NCBI GenBank assembly: GCA_944474755.1
Contig: OX104112.1
Coordinates: forward strand, 3,506,001 to 3,570,000
From: Limnoperna fortunei
Taxonomy: Eukaryota > Mollusca > Bivalvia > Mytilida > Modiolidae
Length of the DNA stretch: 64,000 nucleotides
Direction: 5' to 3'
Shown here: positions 23,861-36,806 of the stretch, piece after piece
How the letters are laid out: every line of letters begins with the position of its first letter
Position numbering within the stretch: the first letter of the stretch is position 1
Notes under the pieces: model-generated
Databases searched by the model: none
Seen by the model: the letters and a program-made list of their open reading frames with translations, nothing else
What the model was told of the DNA's origin: nothing
Translations under genes and position numbers: made by a program

Positions 23861-24927
23861 GTAGTTCAGTAGATGAGTCATCAGCTTGGGTACGTTTGGT
23901 GGTGTGGTAAGGGCTGGTTCAGTAGATGAGTCATCAGCTTGGGTACGTTTGGTTGTTAGGTAAGGTTCTGGTTCAGTAAATGAGTCTTCAGCTTGGGTAC
24001 GTTGAGTGGTGTGGTAAGGGCTGGTTCAGTAGATGAGTCATCAGCTTGGGTACGTTGGTGGTGAAGTAAGGTTCTGGTTCAGTAGATGAGTCATATACTT
24101 GGGTACGTTGAGTGGTGTGGTAAGGGCTGGTTCAGTAGATGAGTAATCAGCTTGGGTACGTTGGTGGTGAAGTAAGGTTCTGATTTAGTAGACGAGTCAT
24201 AAGCTTGGGTACGTTTGGTGGTGACGAAAGGTTCTGGTTCAGTAGATGAGTTATCAGATTGGGTACGTCTGGTGGTGTGGCAAGGTTCTGATTTAGTAGA
24301 GGAGTCATCAGCTTGGGTACGTTTGGTGGTGTGGCAAGGTTCTGACTCAGTAGATGAGTCATACGCTTGGGTACGTTTGGTGGTGAGGTAAGGTTCTGGT
24401 TCCGTAGATGAGTCATACGCTTGGGTACGTTTGGTGGTGAGTCAAAGTTCTGGTTCAGTAGATGAGTCATCAGCTTGGGTACGCTTAGTGGTGTGGCAAG
24501 GTTCTGGTTCAGTAGATGAGTCATCAGCTTGGGTACGTTTGGTGGTGAGGTAAGGTTCTGGTTCAGTAGATGAGTCATCAGCTTGGGTACGTTTGGTGGT
24601 GAGGTAAGGTTCTGGTTCAGTAGAGGAGTCATCAGCTTGGGTACGTTTGGTGGTGTGGCAAGGTTCTGACTCAGTAGATGAGTCATACGCTTGGGTACGT
24701 TTGGTGGTGAGTCAAAGTTCTGGTTCAGTAGATGAGTCATCAGCTTGGGTACGCTTAGTGGTGTGGCAAGGTTCTGGTTCAGTAGATGAGTCATCAGCTT
24801 GGGTACGTTTGGTGGTGAGGTAAGGTTCTGGTTCAGTAGATGAGTCATAAGCTTGGGTACGTTTGCTGGTGAGGTAAGGTTCTGGCTCAGTACATGAGTC
24901 ATAAGCTTGGGTACGTTTGGTGGTGAG
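23861..24927. repeat. 54-bp minisatellite, about 20 copies
   Basis: The unit reads GGTACGTTTGGTGGTGAGGT, AAGGTTCTGGTTCAGTAGAT, GAGTCATCAGCTTG. Because 54 is a multiple of three, the minus strand stays open for 279 codons as an 18-residue repeat (NVPKLMTHLLNQNLTSP-like). A larger block of 270 bp recurs (GTGGTGAGTCAAAGTTC near 24441 and 24707). I treat the frame as a repeat artefact. Confidence 0.95.
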
Positions 24928-26994
24928 GACGGGGAAGAGGAAAGCTCACAGTCAGATCTTTCGGTGTGTGGATCCCCACTATACATGACGGGGAGGAGGA
25001 AAGCTCACAGTCAGATCATTCGGTGTGTGGATCCCCACTATACAAGACGGGGAGGAAAGCTCACAATCAGATCATTCGGTTTGTGGATCCCCACTATACA
25101 AGACGTGGAGGAGGAAAGCTCACAGTCGGATCATGCGGTGTGCGGATCTCCACTATACAAGACGGGGAGGATGAAAGCTCAGTCAGATCATTCGGTGTGT
25201 GGATCCCCACTATACAAGACGGGGAGGAGGAAAGCTCACAGTCAGATCATTCGGTGTGTGGATCCCCACTTTACAAGGCGGGGAGGAGGAAAGATCGCCA
25301 CTATACAAGACGGGGAGGAGGAAAGCTCAGTGTCAGATCATTCGGTGTGTGGATCCCCACTATACAAGACGGGGTGGAGGAAAGCTCACAGTCAGATCAC
25401 TCGGTGTGTGGATCCCCACTATACAAGACGGGGAGGAGGAAAGCTCACAGTCAGATCATTCGGTGTGTGGATCCCCACTATACAAGACGGGGAAGAGGAA
25501 AGCTCACAGTCAGATCATTCGGTGTGTGGCTCCCCACTATACCAGACGGGGAGGAGGAAAGCTCACAGTCGGATGATTCGGTGTGTGTATCGCCACTATA
25601 CAAGACGGGGAGGAGGAAAGCTCACAATCAGATCATTCGGTGTGTGGATCCCCACTATACAAGACGGGGAGGAGGAAAGCTCAGTCAGATCATTCGGTGT
25701 GTGGCTCCCCACTATACCAGACGGGGAGGAGGAAAGCTCACAGTCAGATCATTCGGTGTGTGGCTCCCCACTATACCAGACGGGGAGGAGGAAAGCTCAC
25801 AGTCGGATGATTCGGTGTGTGTATCGCCACTATACAAGACGGGGAGGAGGAAAGCTCACAATCAGATCATTCGGTGTGTGGATCCCCACTATACAAGACG
25901 GGGAGGAGGAAAGCTCAGTCAGATCATTCGGTGTGTGGCTCCCCACTATACCAGACGGGGAGGAGGAAAGCTCACAGTCAGATCATTCGGTGTGTGGCTC
26001 CCCACTATACCAGACGGGGAGGAGGAAAGCTCACAGTCGGATGATTCGGTGTGTGTATCGCCACTATACAAGACGGGGAGGAGGAAAGCTCACAATCAGA
26101 TCATTCGGTGTGTGGATCCCAACTATACAAGACGGGGAGGAGGAAAGCTCACAGTCAGATCATTCGGTGTGTGGATCCCCACTATACAAGACGGGGAGGA
26201 GGAAAGCTCACAGTCAGATCTTTCGGTGTGTGGATCCCCACTATTCAAGACGGGGAGGAGGAAAGCTCACAGTCGGATCATTCGGTGTATGGATCCCCAC
26301 TATACAAGACGGGGAGGAGGAAAGCTCACAGTCAGATCATTCGGTGTGTGGATCCCCACTATACCAGACGGGGAGGAGGAAAGCTCACAGTCGGATCATT
26401 CGGTGTGTGTATCGCCACTATACAAGACGGGGAGGAGGAAAGCTCACAGTCGGAGGATTCGGTGTGTGTATCGCCACTATACAAGACGGGGAGGAGGAAA
26501 GCTCACAGTCAGATCATTCGGTGTGTGGATCCCCACTATACAAGACGGGGAGGAGGAAAGCTCAGTCAGATCATTCGGTGTGTGGATCCCCACTATACAT
26601 GACGGGGAAGAGGAAAGCTCACAGTCAGATCATTCGGTGTGTGGATCCCCACTATACATGACGGGGAAGAGGAAAGCTCACAGTCAGATATTTCGGTGTG
26701 TGGATCCCCACTATACAAGACAGGTAGGAGGAAAGATCCCCACTATACAAGACGGGGAGGAGGAAAGCTCACAGTCAGATCATTCGGTGTGTGGATCCCC
26801 ACTATACAAGACGGGTAGGAGGAAAGATCCCCACTATACAAGACGGTGAAGAGGAAAGCTCACAGTCAGATCATTCGGTGTGTGGATCCATACTATACAT
26901 GACGGAGAAGAGGAAAGCTCACAGTCAGATCTTTCGGTGTGTGGATCCCCACTATACAAGACAGGGAGGAGGAAAGCTTACAGTCAGATCATTC
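24928..26994. repeat. 59-bp minisatellite array 1, about 36 copies, BamHI-site unit
   Basis: The unit reads GAGGAGGAAAGCTCACAGTC, AGATCATTCGGTGTGTGGAT, CCCCACTATACAAGACGGG and contains GGATCC. It joins the 54-bp array directly at GGTGAGGACGGGG. A 234-bp higher-order repeat is visible at 25583, 25817 and 26051. All three plus-strand frames are stop-free across most units, so frames of up to 627 codons arise. They are not evidence of a gene. Confidence 0.96.
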
Positions 26995-27160
26995 GGCAAA
27001 TAGTGTCCTTAAATGAATTTAATTAATGACAATCACTTGTATAAATCCTTACCATACCATTCCAACTCCGATGATTTTGATGAAGATGAAAATTTGAAAA
27101 ACAACAGACAGACTACTGAATAACTTGTTATTTATTTCTTTTAGAATATAAACTACACGG
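26995..27160. repeat. 3' flank of the 59-bp array, copy 1
   Basis: GGCAAATAGTGTCC through AATATAAACTACACGGGA is matched at 29757-29922 with a handful of substitutions. The two arrays therefore share their right-hand border and arose by duplication that included about 165 bp of flank. Confidence 0.92.
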
Positions 27161-28118
27161 GATTTAGACATTGGCTATCTTTTAAGAGAAAGGTTATAAT
27201 ATGTTTGGACAGTATGTTAATTAATGACAAAATGTTAAACAAACGGGACATATTCCATACTTGAATTATTGCATATTGAAAAGGTATTTGGCTATCTGCA
27301 CATAACCTATAATAGCATTTCCGTTAATTTGATTTGTCGACCGATCAGAAACCAGATAACCGCAACAGTTTTTTCTATTCTCTAATTTTACGCTGATAGA
27401 TGCCAAGTGACCAATTAAAAGAAAAAATTAAACCAGATAACCACAAATCAATTTCTCAGCACAAAGCCATAAGCATGTTTCTTACATGTGTATTGACAAC
27501 AAACACTAAGTGATATAAAATCAAAGTCAACCTGTAATCCCGCATTCAGTTATGGAAATAAAAAATAATGGTACAATATTTATTCAGTTTTCCTTTACGT
27601 GACTGTCGTGATGTGACCCTGGCGCCAAATTAAACACGCATCCATTAAGCACAACATTTGTGAACGCCGAATCTGGCTTATAGGAGATTTTCATTAATTT
27701 TGGTTCCGCTTTGCAGTTTTTTTCTTTTGCTTATATCTTACGCACGCCCCAGTGCTGGTTCTAAAATATTGGATATATCCCAAAGCATTTCTGTTGATGG
27801 ACGTTTGTATTTACGAACGATACCCTGTTCTTGCCATAATTTCCTGTTCAGGTGCACCTGCTCGATAAACTACTGCTGCGCACGTTCTTTTGTGAAAGAT
27901 CCTTCTAATACACATCTTCACACATGTTCTTTATAAATATTTACTACAACGGCTTGTATTGGTATCCGGATAGAAAGCATCAGTCCCCTGCTCAGAAAGA
28001 ATAGCCAAATGAATTCTTCATAAATGTTGAACAAAGCTTCATTATGACAAGTGTTTGATATTTTCGGTGTATCATGTCGCTGGTTCAAACCAGCTGTCAC
28101 AAAATATGACGCGGTGTC
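27161..28118. other. Unique AT-rich spacer
   Basis: No gene recognised. Short open frames at 27700-27936 (plus) and 27918-28157 (minus) show no motif. Confidence 0.6.
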
Positions 28119-28185
28119 CGTTCGATAGTCCGAAGGGTCGATAGTCCGAAGGGTCATTGGTCCGAAGGGGCAATAGTCCGAAGCC
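28119..28185. repeat. Four tandem copies of a 17/18-bp GTCCGAAGGG motif
   Basis: CGATAGTCCGAAGGGT, CGATAGTCCGAAGGGT, CATTGGTCCGAAGGGG and CAATAGTCCGAAGCCG follow each other directly at the left border of the second 59-bp array. Confidence 0.85.
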
Positions 28186-28202
28186 GTGAACTGTCACTGT
28201 TG

Positions 28203-29756
28203 TGTAGATCCCCACTATACAAGACGGGGAGGAGAAAAACTCACAGTCAGACCATTCGGTGTGTGGATCCCCACTATACAAGACCGGGAGGAGGAAAGAT
28301 CACAGTCAGATCATTCGTGGATCCCCACTATACAAGACGGGGAGGAGGAAAAATCACAGTCAGATCATGCGGTGTTTGGATCCCTGTTATACAAGACGGG
28401 GAGGAGAAAAGCTCACAGTCAGACCATTTTGGATCCCTGTTATACAAGACGGGGAGGAGAAAAGCTCACAGTCAGACCATTCGGTGTGTGGATCCCAACT
28501 ATACAAGACGGGAAAGAGGAAAGCTCACAGTCAGATCATTCGGTGTGTGGATCCCCACTATACAAGACGGGGAGGAGGAAAGCTCAGTCAGATCATTCGG
28601 TGTGTGGCTCCCCACTATACCAGACGGGGAAGAGGAAAGCTCACAGTCAGATCATTCGGTGTGTGGATCCCCACTATACAAGACGGGGAGGAGGAAAGCT
28701 CACAGTCAGATCATTCGGTGTGTGGATCCCCACTATACAAGACGGGGAAGAGGAAAGCTCACAGTCAGATCATTCGGTGTGTGGATCCCCACTATACAAG
28801 ACGGGGAGGAGGAAAGCTCACAGTCAGATGCTGCGGTGTGTGGATCCCCACTATACAAGACGGGGAGGAGGAAAGATCCCCACTATACAAGACGGGGAGG
28901 AGGAAAGCTTACAGTCAGATCATTCGGTGTGTGGATCCCCACTATACAAGACGGGGAGGAGGAAAGCTTACAGTCAGATCATTCGGTGTGTGGATCCCCA
29001 CTATACAAGACGGGGAAGAGGAAAGCTCTCAGTCAAAACATTCGGTGAGTGGATCCCCACTATACAAGACGGGGAAGAGGAAAGCTCACAGTCAGATCAT
29101 TCGGTGTGTGGATCCCCACTATACAAGACGGGGAGGAGGAAAGCTCACAGTCAGATGCTGCGGTGTGTGGATCCCCACTATACAAGACGGGGAGGAGGAA
29201 AGATCCCCACTATACAAGACGGGGAGGAGGAAAGCTTACAGTCAGATCATTCGGTGTGTGGATCCCCACTATACAAGACGGGGAGGAGGAAAGCTTACAG
29301 TCAGATCATTCGGTGTGTGGATCCCCACTATACAAGACGGGGAAGAGGAAAGCTCTCAGTCAAAACATTCGGTGAGTGGATCCCCACTATACAAGACGGG
29401 GAAGAGGAAAGCTCACAGTCAGATCATTCGGTGTGTGGATCCCCACTATACAAGACGGGGAAGAGGAAATCTCACAGTCAGATCATTCGGTGTGTGGATC
29501 CCCACTATACAAGACGGGGAAGAGGAAAGCTCACAGTCAGATCATTCGGTGTGTGGATCCCCACTATACAAGACGGGGAAGAGGAAAGCTCACAGTCAGA
29601 TCATTCGGTGTGTGGATCCCCACTATACAAGACGGGTAGGAGGAAAGATCCCCACTATACAAGACGGGGAAGAGGAAAGCTCACAGTCAGATCATTCGGT
29701 GTGTGGATCCCCACTATACAAGACGGGGAAGAGGAAAGCTCACAGTCAGATCATGC
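28203..29756. repeat. 59-bp minisatellite array 2, about 27 copies
   Basis: Same family as 24928-26994, with a 327-bp higher-order repeat (about 28722-29048 and 29049-29375). Shortened units in which AAAGATCCCCACTATAC follows GAGGAGG directly recur at about 28875, 29200 and 29645. Long plus-strand frames (up to 557 codons) are repeat artefacts. Confidence 0.96.
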
Positions 29757-29922
29757 GGCAAATACTGTCCACGAATCAATTCAATTAATGGCAATTACTT
29801 GTATACATCCTTACCATACCATTCCAACTCCGATGATTTTGATGAAGATGAAAATATGAAAAACAACAGACAGACTATTGAATAACGTGTTATTTATTTC
29901 TTTTAGAATATAAACTACACGA
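29757..29922. repeat. 3' flank of the 59-bp array, copy 2
   Basis: Counterpart of 26995-27160. Similarity ends after AAACTACACG. Confidence 0.92.
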
Positions 29923-30124
29923 TTTTTTAAAAAATGTGTTTTTAGATATGTTAAAGTGATATTTAGGATAACATATTTGGTGCTTGATAATTAAATCAAA
30001 ATCACAACTCAGCAAAAATATGTTGACTGTCAGAAAAGAAAACTTTTTATTTAAAACTGAAGTACTAACTATGTGTATATTTATCCATAATTTATGATGT
30101 AGATTACGGACATCCAATCAGCGA

Positions 30125-30920
30125 GAACGCACTGGTATCGAATTCAGGCAATACACAGTAAGGAACGAGAGCACACTGATATCAACAACAGGTAATACAG
30201 AGTTTGGAACGAGAGCACACTGATATCAACAACATGAAGTACGGAGTTTATAATGAGAACACACTTATATCAACATCAGGTAATACAGAGTTCGGTACGA
30301 GAGCACACTGATATCAACATCAGGTAATACAGAGTTTGGACCGAGAGCACACTGATATCAACAACAGGCACTACAGAGTTTGGAACGAGAGCTCACTGAT
30401 ATCAACATCAGGTAATACAGAGTTTGGACCGAGAGCACACTGATATCAACAACAGGCACTACAGAGTTTGGAACGAGAGCACACTGATATCAACATGTTT
30501 GGAACGAGAACACACTTATATCAACATCAGGTAATACAGAGTTCGGAACGAGAGCACACTGATATCAACATCAGGTAATACAGAGTTTGGACCGAGAGCA
30601 CACTGATATCAACAACAGGCAGTACAGAGTTTGGAACGAGAGCACACAATGTTATCAACATGTTTGGAACGAGAACACACTTATATCAACATCAGGTAAT
30701 ACAGAGTTCGGAACGAGAGCACACTGATATCAACATCAGGTAATACAGAGTTTGGACCGAGAGCACACTGATATCAACAACAGGCAGTACAGAGTTTGGA
30801 ACGTTATCACACTGATACCACATCAGTTAACATGTTAATATAGACTCGGTTTGGAACGACAGCACACTGATATCAATATCGGGTAATACAAAGTTCAGCA
30901 CGAAAGCACAGGGTTCGAAA
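30125..30920. repeat. 44-bp minisatellite, about 17 copies
   Basis: The unit reads GGTAATACAGAGTTTGGAAC, GAGAGCACACTGATATCAAC, ATCA. Deleted units with ATCAACATGTTTGGAACGAG recur near 30493 and 30655, again suggesting block duplication (about 165 bp). Confidence 0.94.
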
Positions 30921-31494
30921 CGAGAGCACACTAATATTAAAATCTAGTCGTGCATAGTTCGGATAAAAACATGTACATTTAAGTATCGTCCAAAACCTGA
31001 CCGAATACGAAATGGTAATTAGAAGTTGGGCAAATATCTGTGCAGTTGTACATAAGATTAAAATTAAAGAGTATTATAAGGTATAAAACACATGAATGTT
31101 TCAGATTTAGAATTTTAATACAAGATTGTGCATCACCAAAGCTGTATCAACCGCTAAATTTGAAGATGATTTTGACAAAATAAATATCTCATTTTAGATA
31201 AATCTTTTAATATGTCGTCCTATCCATTAAATGCCGGGGTTCCGGGCAAGGCTTTTGTCTTCGTGTTTCAAATAAATTCGAAAGTTTGAATAACTGCCAA
31301 TTAACTGAATGTGGTGTAAAATGCAGCTCAAACAATTCTCTATACATAGCTATAAAGGGATTTGGAACTTGTATTGAATGAGTATCTCTGTAAATAGAAG
31401 AACGTGTTTATTTATGTGGTACAACAACGATGAAGATATTATTATATCCAATTAAAAGATACAATGCATACTATAAATAATCAGGAGTCAGGTC
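30921..31494. other. Unique AT-rich spacer
   Basis: No gene or repeat recognised. Confidence 0.55.
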
Positions 31495-33470
31495 TAAATG
31501 TGCAATAGGATTTAACTCAGTATGTGGTCAAGCTTAACTGGGGTCATGAGATTTATCCCATTATAGTCTGTAGTCAGGCTTAAATGGGGCCATGAGATTG
31601 ATCCCATTATAGTCTGTGGTCAGGCATAACTGGGGCAATGGGATTGGTCCCATTATAGTCTGTGGTCAAGCTTACCTGGCTCCATGGGATTGGTCCCATT
31701 ATAGTCTGTGGTCAAGCTTAACTGGGTCCATGGGATTGGTTCCATTATAGTCTGTGGTCAAGCTTAACTGGGTCCATGGGATTGGTTCCATTATAGTCTG
31801 TGGTCAAGCTTAACTGGGTCCATGGGATTGGTTCCATTATAGTCTGTGGTCAAACTTAACTGGGTCCATGGGATTGGTCCCATTATAGTCTGTGGTCAAA
31901 CTTAACTGGGTCCATGGGATTGGTCCCATTATAGTCTGTGGTCAAACTTAACTGGGTCCATGGGATTGGTCCCATTATAGTCTGTGGTCAAGCTAAACTG
32001 GGGCCGTAAGACTGGTCCCATTATAGTCTGTGGTCAAGCTTAACTGGGGCCATGGGATTGATAGCATTATAGTCTGTGGTCAGGCTTAACTGGGGTCATG
32101 GAATTGATCGCATTATTGTCTGTGGTTAGGCTTATCTGGGGCCATGTGATGGATCCCATTATATTTTGTGGTAATGATCAACTGGGCAATGGGATTGATC
32201 CCCTTATAGTGTGAGGTCAGGTTTAAATGGGTAATTTAAATGATCCGATTATAGTGTGTGGTCAGGCTAAACTGGGGCCATGGGATTGATCCCATTATAA
32301 TCTGTGGTCAGGCTTAAGTGGGGCCATGAGATTGATCCCTTTATAGTCTGTGGTCAGGCTTAACTGGGGCCATGAGATTGATCCCACTTGAGTCTTTAGT
32401 CAGGCTAATCTGGGGCCATTGGATTTTGATCCCATTGTAGTCTGTAGTCAGGCTTAACCGGGACCATGGGATTGATCGCATTATAGTCTGTGGTCGGGCT
32501 TAACTGGGGCCATGTTATTGATCCAATCATAACGTGTGATCAGGCTAAACTGGGCAATGTGATTGATACCATTATAGTCTGTTGTCAAGTTTAACTATGG
32601 CCAAGGAATTATTCCCTTGATAGTCTTTGTTTAGGCGTAAGTAGGCAATTGGACTGGTCACCTAATAGTCCATGGTTAGGCTTACTTGGGCTATCCGACT
32701 GATCCCATTATAGTCTATGGGCAGGCTTAACTTGGGCTGTCGGACTGATCCCATTATAGTCTATGGTTAGGATTCGCTGAGGCCATTGGAATGATCCTAT
32801 TAAAGTCTGTGGTAAGGATTCACTGAGGCCATGGGAATGATCCCTGTATAATGTGTGGGCAGGCTTAACAAGGCAATAGGATTGATCGCTTTATTGTCTG
32901 AGCTCAGGTTTACATGGGCAATGGAATTGATCCCATTATAATCTGCGGTCTGGCTTAACTAGGTCCATTGGACTGATCCCATTATAGTCTGTGGTCAGGC
33001 TAAACTGGATAATGTGATTAATACATTAACAGTCTTCGGTCAGGCTTAAAAGTGTCCATGGAACTGATCCAATTAGTTTGTGGTCAGGGTTAAATGTGAC
33101 CATATGGGATAGATCCCATTATAGTCTGTTGTCAGCCTTATCTAGGGCCGTGAGACTGATCCCATTAGTGTGTAGTCAGGCTTAAATGGTCCTTGAGTAT
33201 AGTCTGTAGTAAAGCTTACCTGTGGCTATTAGACTGATCCCATTATAGTTTGTACTCAGCCTTAATTTGGGCCCTGGGACTGATCCCATTATAGTCTGTG
33301 GTCAGGCTCAATTTGGGAGATGGGACTGGTCCCATTATAGTCTGTGCTCAGGCCTAGCTTGGGCATTAAGACTGATCTCTTTATTGTACTAATATGTGAT
33401 CAGGCTTAACTGAGGCCATAGGACTTATCCAATTGTAGTGTGTAGTGAGACTTAACTGGTCGTTTCATTT
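31495..33470. repeat. 46-bp minisatellite, about 42 copies, hairpin-forming unit
   Basis: The unit reads AAGCTTAACTGGGGCCATGG, GATTGATCCCATTATAGTCT, GTGGTC. The core ATGGGA-TTGA-TCCCAT can fold into a 6-bp stem with a 4-nt loop. Units are nearly identical at about 31680-31990 and progressively diverged toward 33470. Confidence 0.94.
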
Positions 33471-33811
33471 TTCTATGTGGTTTTATCTGCTGCATGTACG
33501 CCGTCAATGTGAATCGCCTATGGACAGGTAGGATAAATTGTACTTTTGTATGCAGATGGTTAAAATCTGTACTCTCAATAATTCCGCTATTCGTATATTT
33601 CAGTGTATTTCATTGAGTTTTAGATTACATTGATCACATTTCGTAGAACTGCAATGTCTGTTGCCTTTAATACAAAATAATTCATTAAAATCTTAGTCTT
33701 CTCTGAATAATCCAACTATCTGTAAACCGCAATAAATATTAAGTTGACGGAGTGATATATAGGGTACATCATATGCTACCGAAGACAGTACCACAAGACA
33801 AAACAAGTGTC
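33471..33811. other. Unique spacer
   Basis: No gene recognised between the 46-bp array and the compound microsatellite. Confidence 0.5.
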
Positions 33812-34385
<574 letters not shown>

Positions 34386-34634
34386 GTTTTTGTTTGTTTG
34401 ATGATGTTTAACGCCACTTTCAGCAAATTATTCAGCTATATCATTGCGTCCAGTTTTTATCGGAGGAGGAAGTCGGAGTACCCAAAGAAACACCCGACCA
34501 TCGGTAGGAAAACTGGCAATAATTGTCAATTAAGATTGGAGTAAAGTACACCCTGCCGGCAGTGAGACTCAAACCCGCAATCTCACTGCTGACGGACCAC
34601 GTGATTAATAGTAGACGAACTACCTTAACCTTAT
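34386..34634 (-). mobile_element. tRNA-derived SINE, 5'-truncated
   Basis: The minus strand reads TTAAGGTAGTTCGTCTAC, then the B-box-like GGTTTGAGTCTCACTG, GACAATTATTGCC, TCTTTGGGTACTCCGAC, GATATAGCTGAATAATTTGC, and ends TGGCGTTAAACATC with a CAAA tail. It lacks the first tRNA bases present in the full copy at 41663. Confidence 0.88.
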
Positions 34635-34673
34635 TCCTAAAACTCCATCACACACCAAAACACTCCGGGATAC

Positions 34674-34744
34674 TAAACAGATATATCATGTCTGGGAGGG
34701 GTATTTTTCACAAATACCCCTTCCAGACATGATTTATCTGTTTA
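34674..34744. repeat. 33-bp near-perfect hairpin
   Basis: The arm at 34674-34706 (TAAACAGATATATCATG ... GGGGTATTT) is the reverse complement of 34712-34744 at 31 of 33 positions, with a 5-nt TTCAC spacer. Two weaker GGGTTATTT and GGGTAATTT stem-loops follow at about 34915-34975. Confidence 0.9.
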
Positions 34745-35804
34745 ATTACACCGAATATCATGATTTCAAAGAGCGGTGAATACTAGACCACTTGCGTGCT
34801 GTTTGTTGACTCTGTACTATCGGAACGTTTCTGGCAGTTTTCGAAATCGATTACTCATGTTACGTTTACTTTGAGGTAAAAGTAAAAACTTCCGAATGAA
34901 TATTTCCAGCATGCGAGGGTTATTTTTAAGCAAATACCACGGCACAGAGGGTAATTTTTTGCTGAATACCCCGGTGATGACGAAATCGATGCAAAATGAG
35001 GAAATTTGCGAAAAATACACTGTCTATTGACAATTCAAAAGCCAGCATTATTATATGAGGCGTAATTATAACTAATAAACCTTGAAAAATTATGTGTACT
35101 TGATAATAAATCTGAACTTTTATATTTATAGTTGTATAGTATTTAAATATATATGTGTTGACTAAATGTCGTTTACCTGTCCATTGTCTTTGTTATGCAT
35201 AATCGTGTCTGTTCGTTTGTTTTGTTTTGTTTTGTTTTTTTTTTTGTTTTTTTTTTTTTTGAGTTTGTGCGTATATGACTTTTTCTTTTACACTCAGCGG
35301 TTCAAAACAATATAGTAAATTGCTGAGAAGATGTGTATCGCTTTATTTCATTCATAAAGTCGGGTGTCTTCGTGGAAGGCCGCGTTGACATCAACATCCG
35401 GTTAACTACAGCATTGTGCAAGTTAGTCGAAGTTTCCACTCGTAAAGCACTTGTTCAAGTAAGTAACATTTAAGTTGCTCGGATTTGTGAATGAAAACAT
35501 TAATTACCTTGACAGAGCTATATACGCACACACTCATATGACGAAATAACACTTAATAACAAATTAAATGTGACAATTTTAGTGCAGAGCAGTTGAAATG
35601 AATCTTAAGTCCTTTTGATTATTGTTCTAAAAAAAGAATAATCCTTGTTTTAGACCAAGTAGCCCAGCACCTTAGTACAAGGGGATTGAATTATGTTTGC
35701 GGTCTGAATGGGCTTGATATAAAAACAGAAGGAAATTTTCTATATATAAATCGTCATAACTTTTGAAGTAATGATTATATTAACACAAACTTATTATTAA
35801 AGAA
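34745..35804. other. Spacer with small stem-loops and a T-rich tract
   Basis: Contains two short stem-loops (about 34915-34940 and 34948-34975) and a T-rich stretch at about 35215-35261. No gene recognised. Confidence 0.5.
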
Positions 35805-36415
35805 GTATGAACAGGCCCTCTATAACACTTACCTGAAGTGGGGGACCGGATCATACTGTAGGTAAGTGTGATAGAGGACCGCTTATACTTTAGTTTAGTG
35901 TGACGGAGGACCGGCTCGTACTGTACATGTAGGTAAGTGTGGTGGAAGACCGGCTTATACTGTAGGTAATTGTGAGAGGACAAGCTCACACTATAGGTAA
36001 AGTGTAATGGATTCTGGCTCATACTGTAGAGTGTATGATTGAGGTCAGCTCCAAATGTAGAAAAGTGTTTTTGTGGACCTGCTCAGACTGTACGTAAGTG
36101 TGATGAAGGACTGGCTCATACTTTAGGTAAGTGTGATGAAGGACCGGCTCATACTGTAGGAAGGTATGATGGAGGACCGGTTCATGCTGAAGGTAAGTGT
36201 AATTGAGGACAGCTCATACTACAGTTAATTGTGATGGTGAACCTGATCATACTGTAGGTAAGTGTAATGGACGACCGGCTCATACGGTAGGTAACTTGTG
36301 ATGTAGGACCGGCTCATACTGCAGGTAAGTGTGATGGAGGACCAGCTCATACTGTAGGTTAGTGTGATAGTGGACCGACTCGTACTGTACGTAAGTGTGA
36401 TGTATTACCGATGTC
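35805..36415. repeat. 33-bp minisatellite of a separate family, about 18 copies, diverged
   Basis: The unit reads GTAAGTGTGATGGAGGACCG, GCTCATACTGTAG. Units vary in length by one to four bases. It is unrelated to the GGTACGG family. Confidence 0.92.
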
Positions 36416-36806
36416 GTATTAATATCGAGCTACCTATGAAAATTTTAATATCACGGAGCTATTAAAAATTGACTACCCATGTAAACAAGCTACCGTATGA
36501 CATAAATTAATTAGATTTATCTCCCTTATACCGTAAGGGGGAGTTAGATAGGCGTGCGCCTATTAAAATACTTATTTTAATAAATTAATAAACTAACTGT
36601 TATAATGTTATTTACTATTCACAATGCCATAACGGCATAAAGTGGGTTCTGTTACTAAATAATTTACTAAACGTTTGTTCTACAGTCCGTAGATTTGCTC
36701 TGAAAACATTTGTGAGCCATTGAATTTTCGTCGCTGTCGGATATTATCGTGGGGAGATAATTGGACTTGAAGCGAAGTGGGGGTATCCCTTCGTGAGCGT
36801 GCTTAC
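36416..36806. other. Spacer with short palindromes
   Basis: Contains CTCCCTTA-TACCG-TAAGGGGGAG at about 36522-36545 and TAGGCG-TG-CGCCTA just after it. No gene recognised. Confidence 0.5.

Noticed and set aside
24147..29885. Open frames of 279-627 codons in the 54- and 59-bp arrays
   Set aside because: Two or three plus-strand frames are open at once, the predicted peptides only repeat the unit, and there is no start context, domain or splice structure. The 18-residue minus-strand repeat at 24147-24986 was the most protein-like, but it runs on into the next array at its N-terminus.
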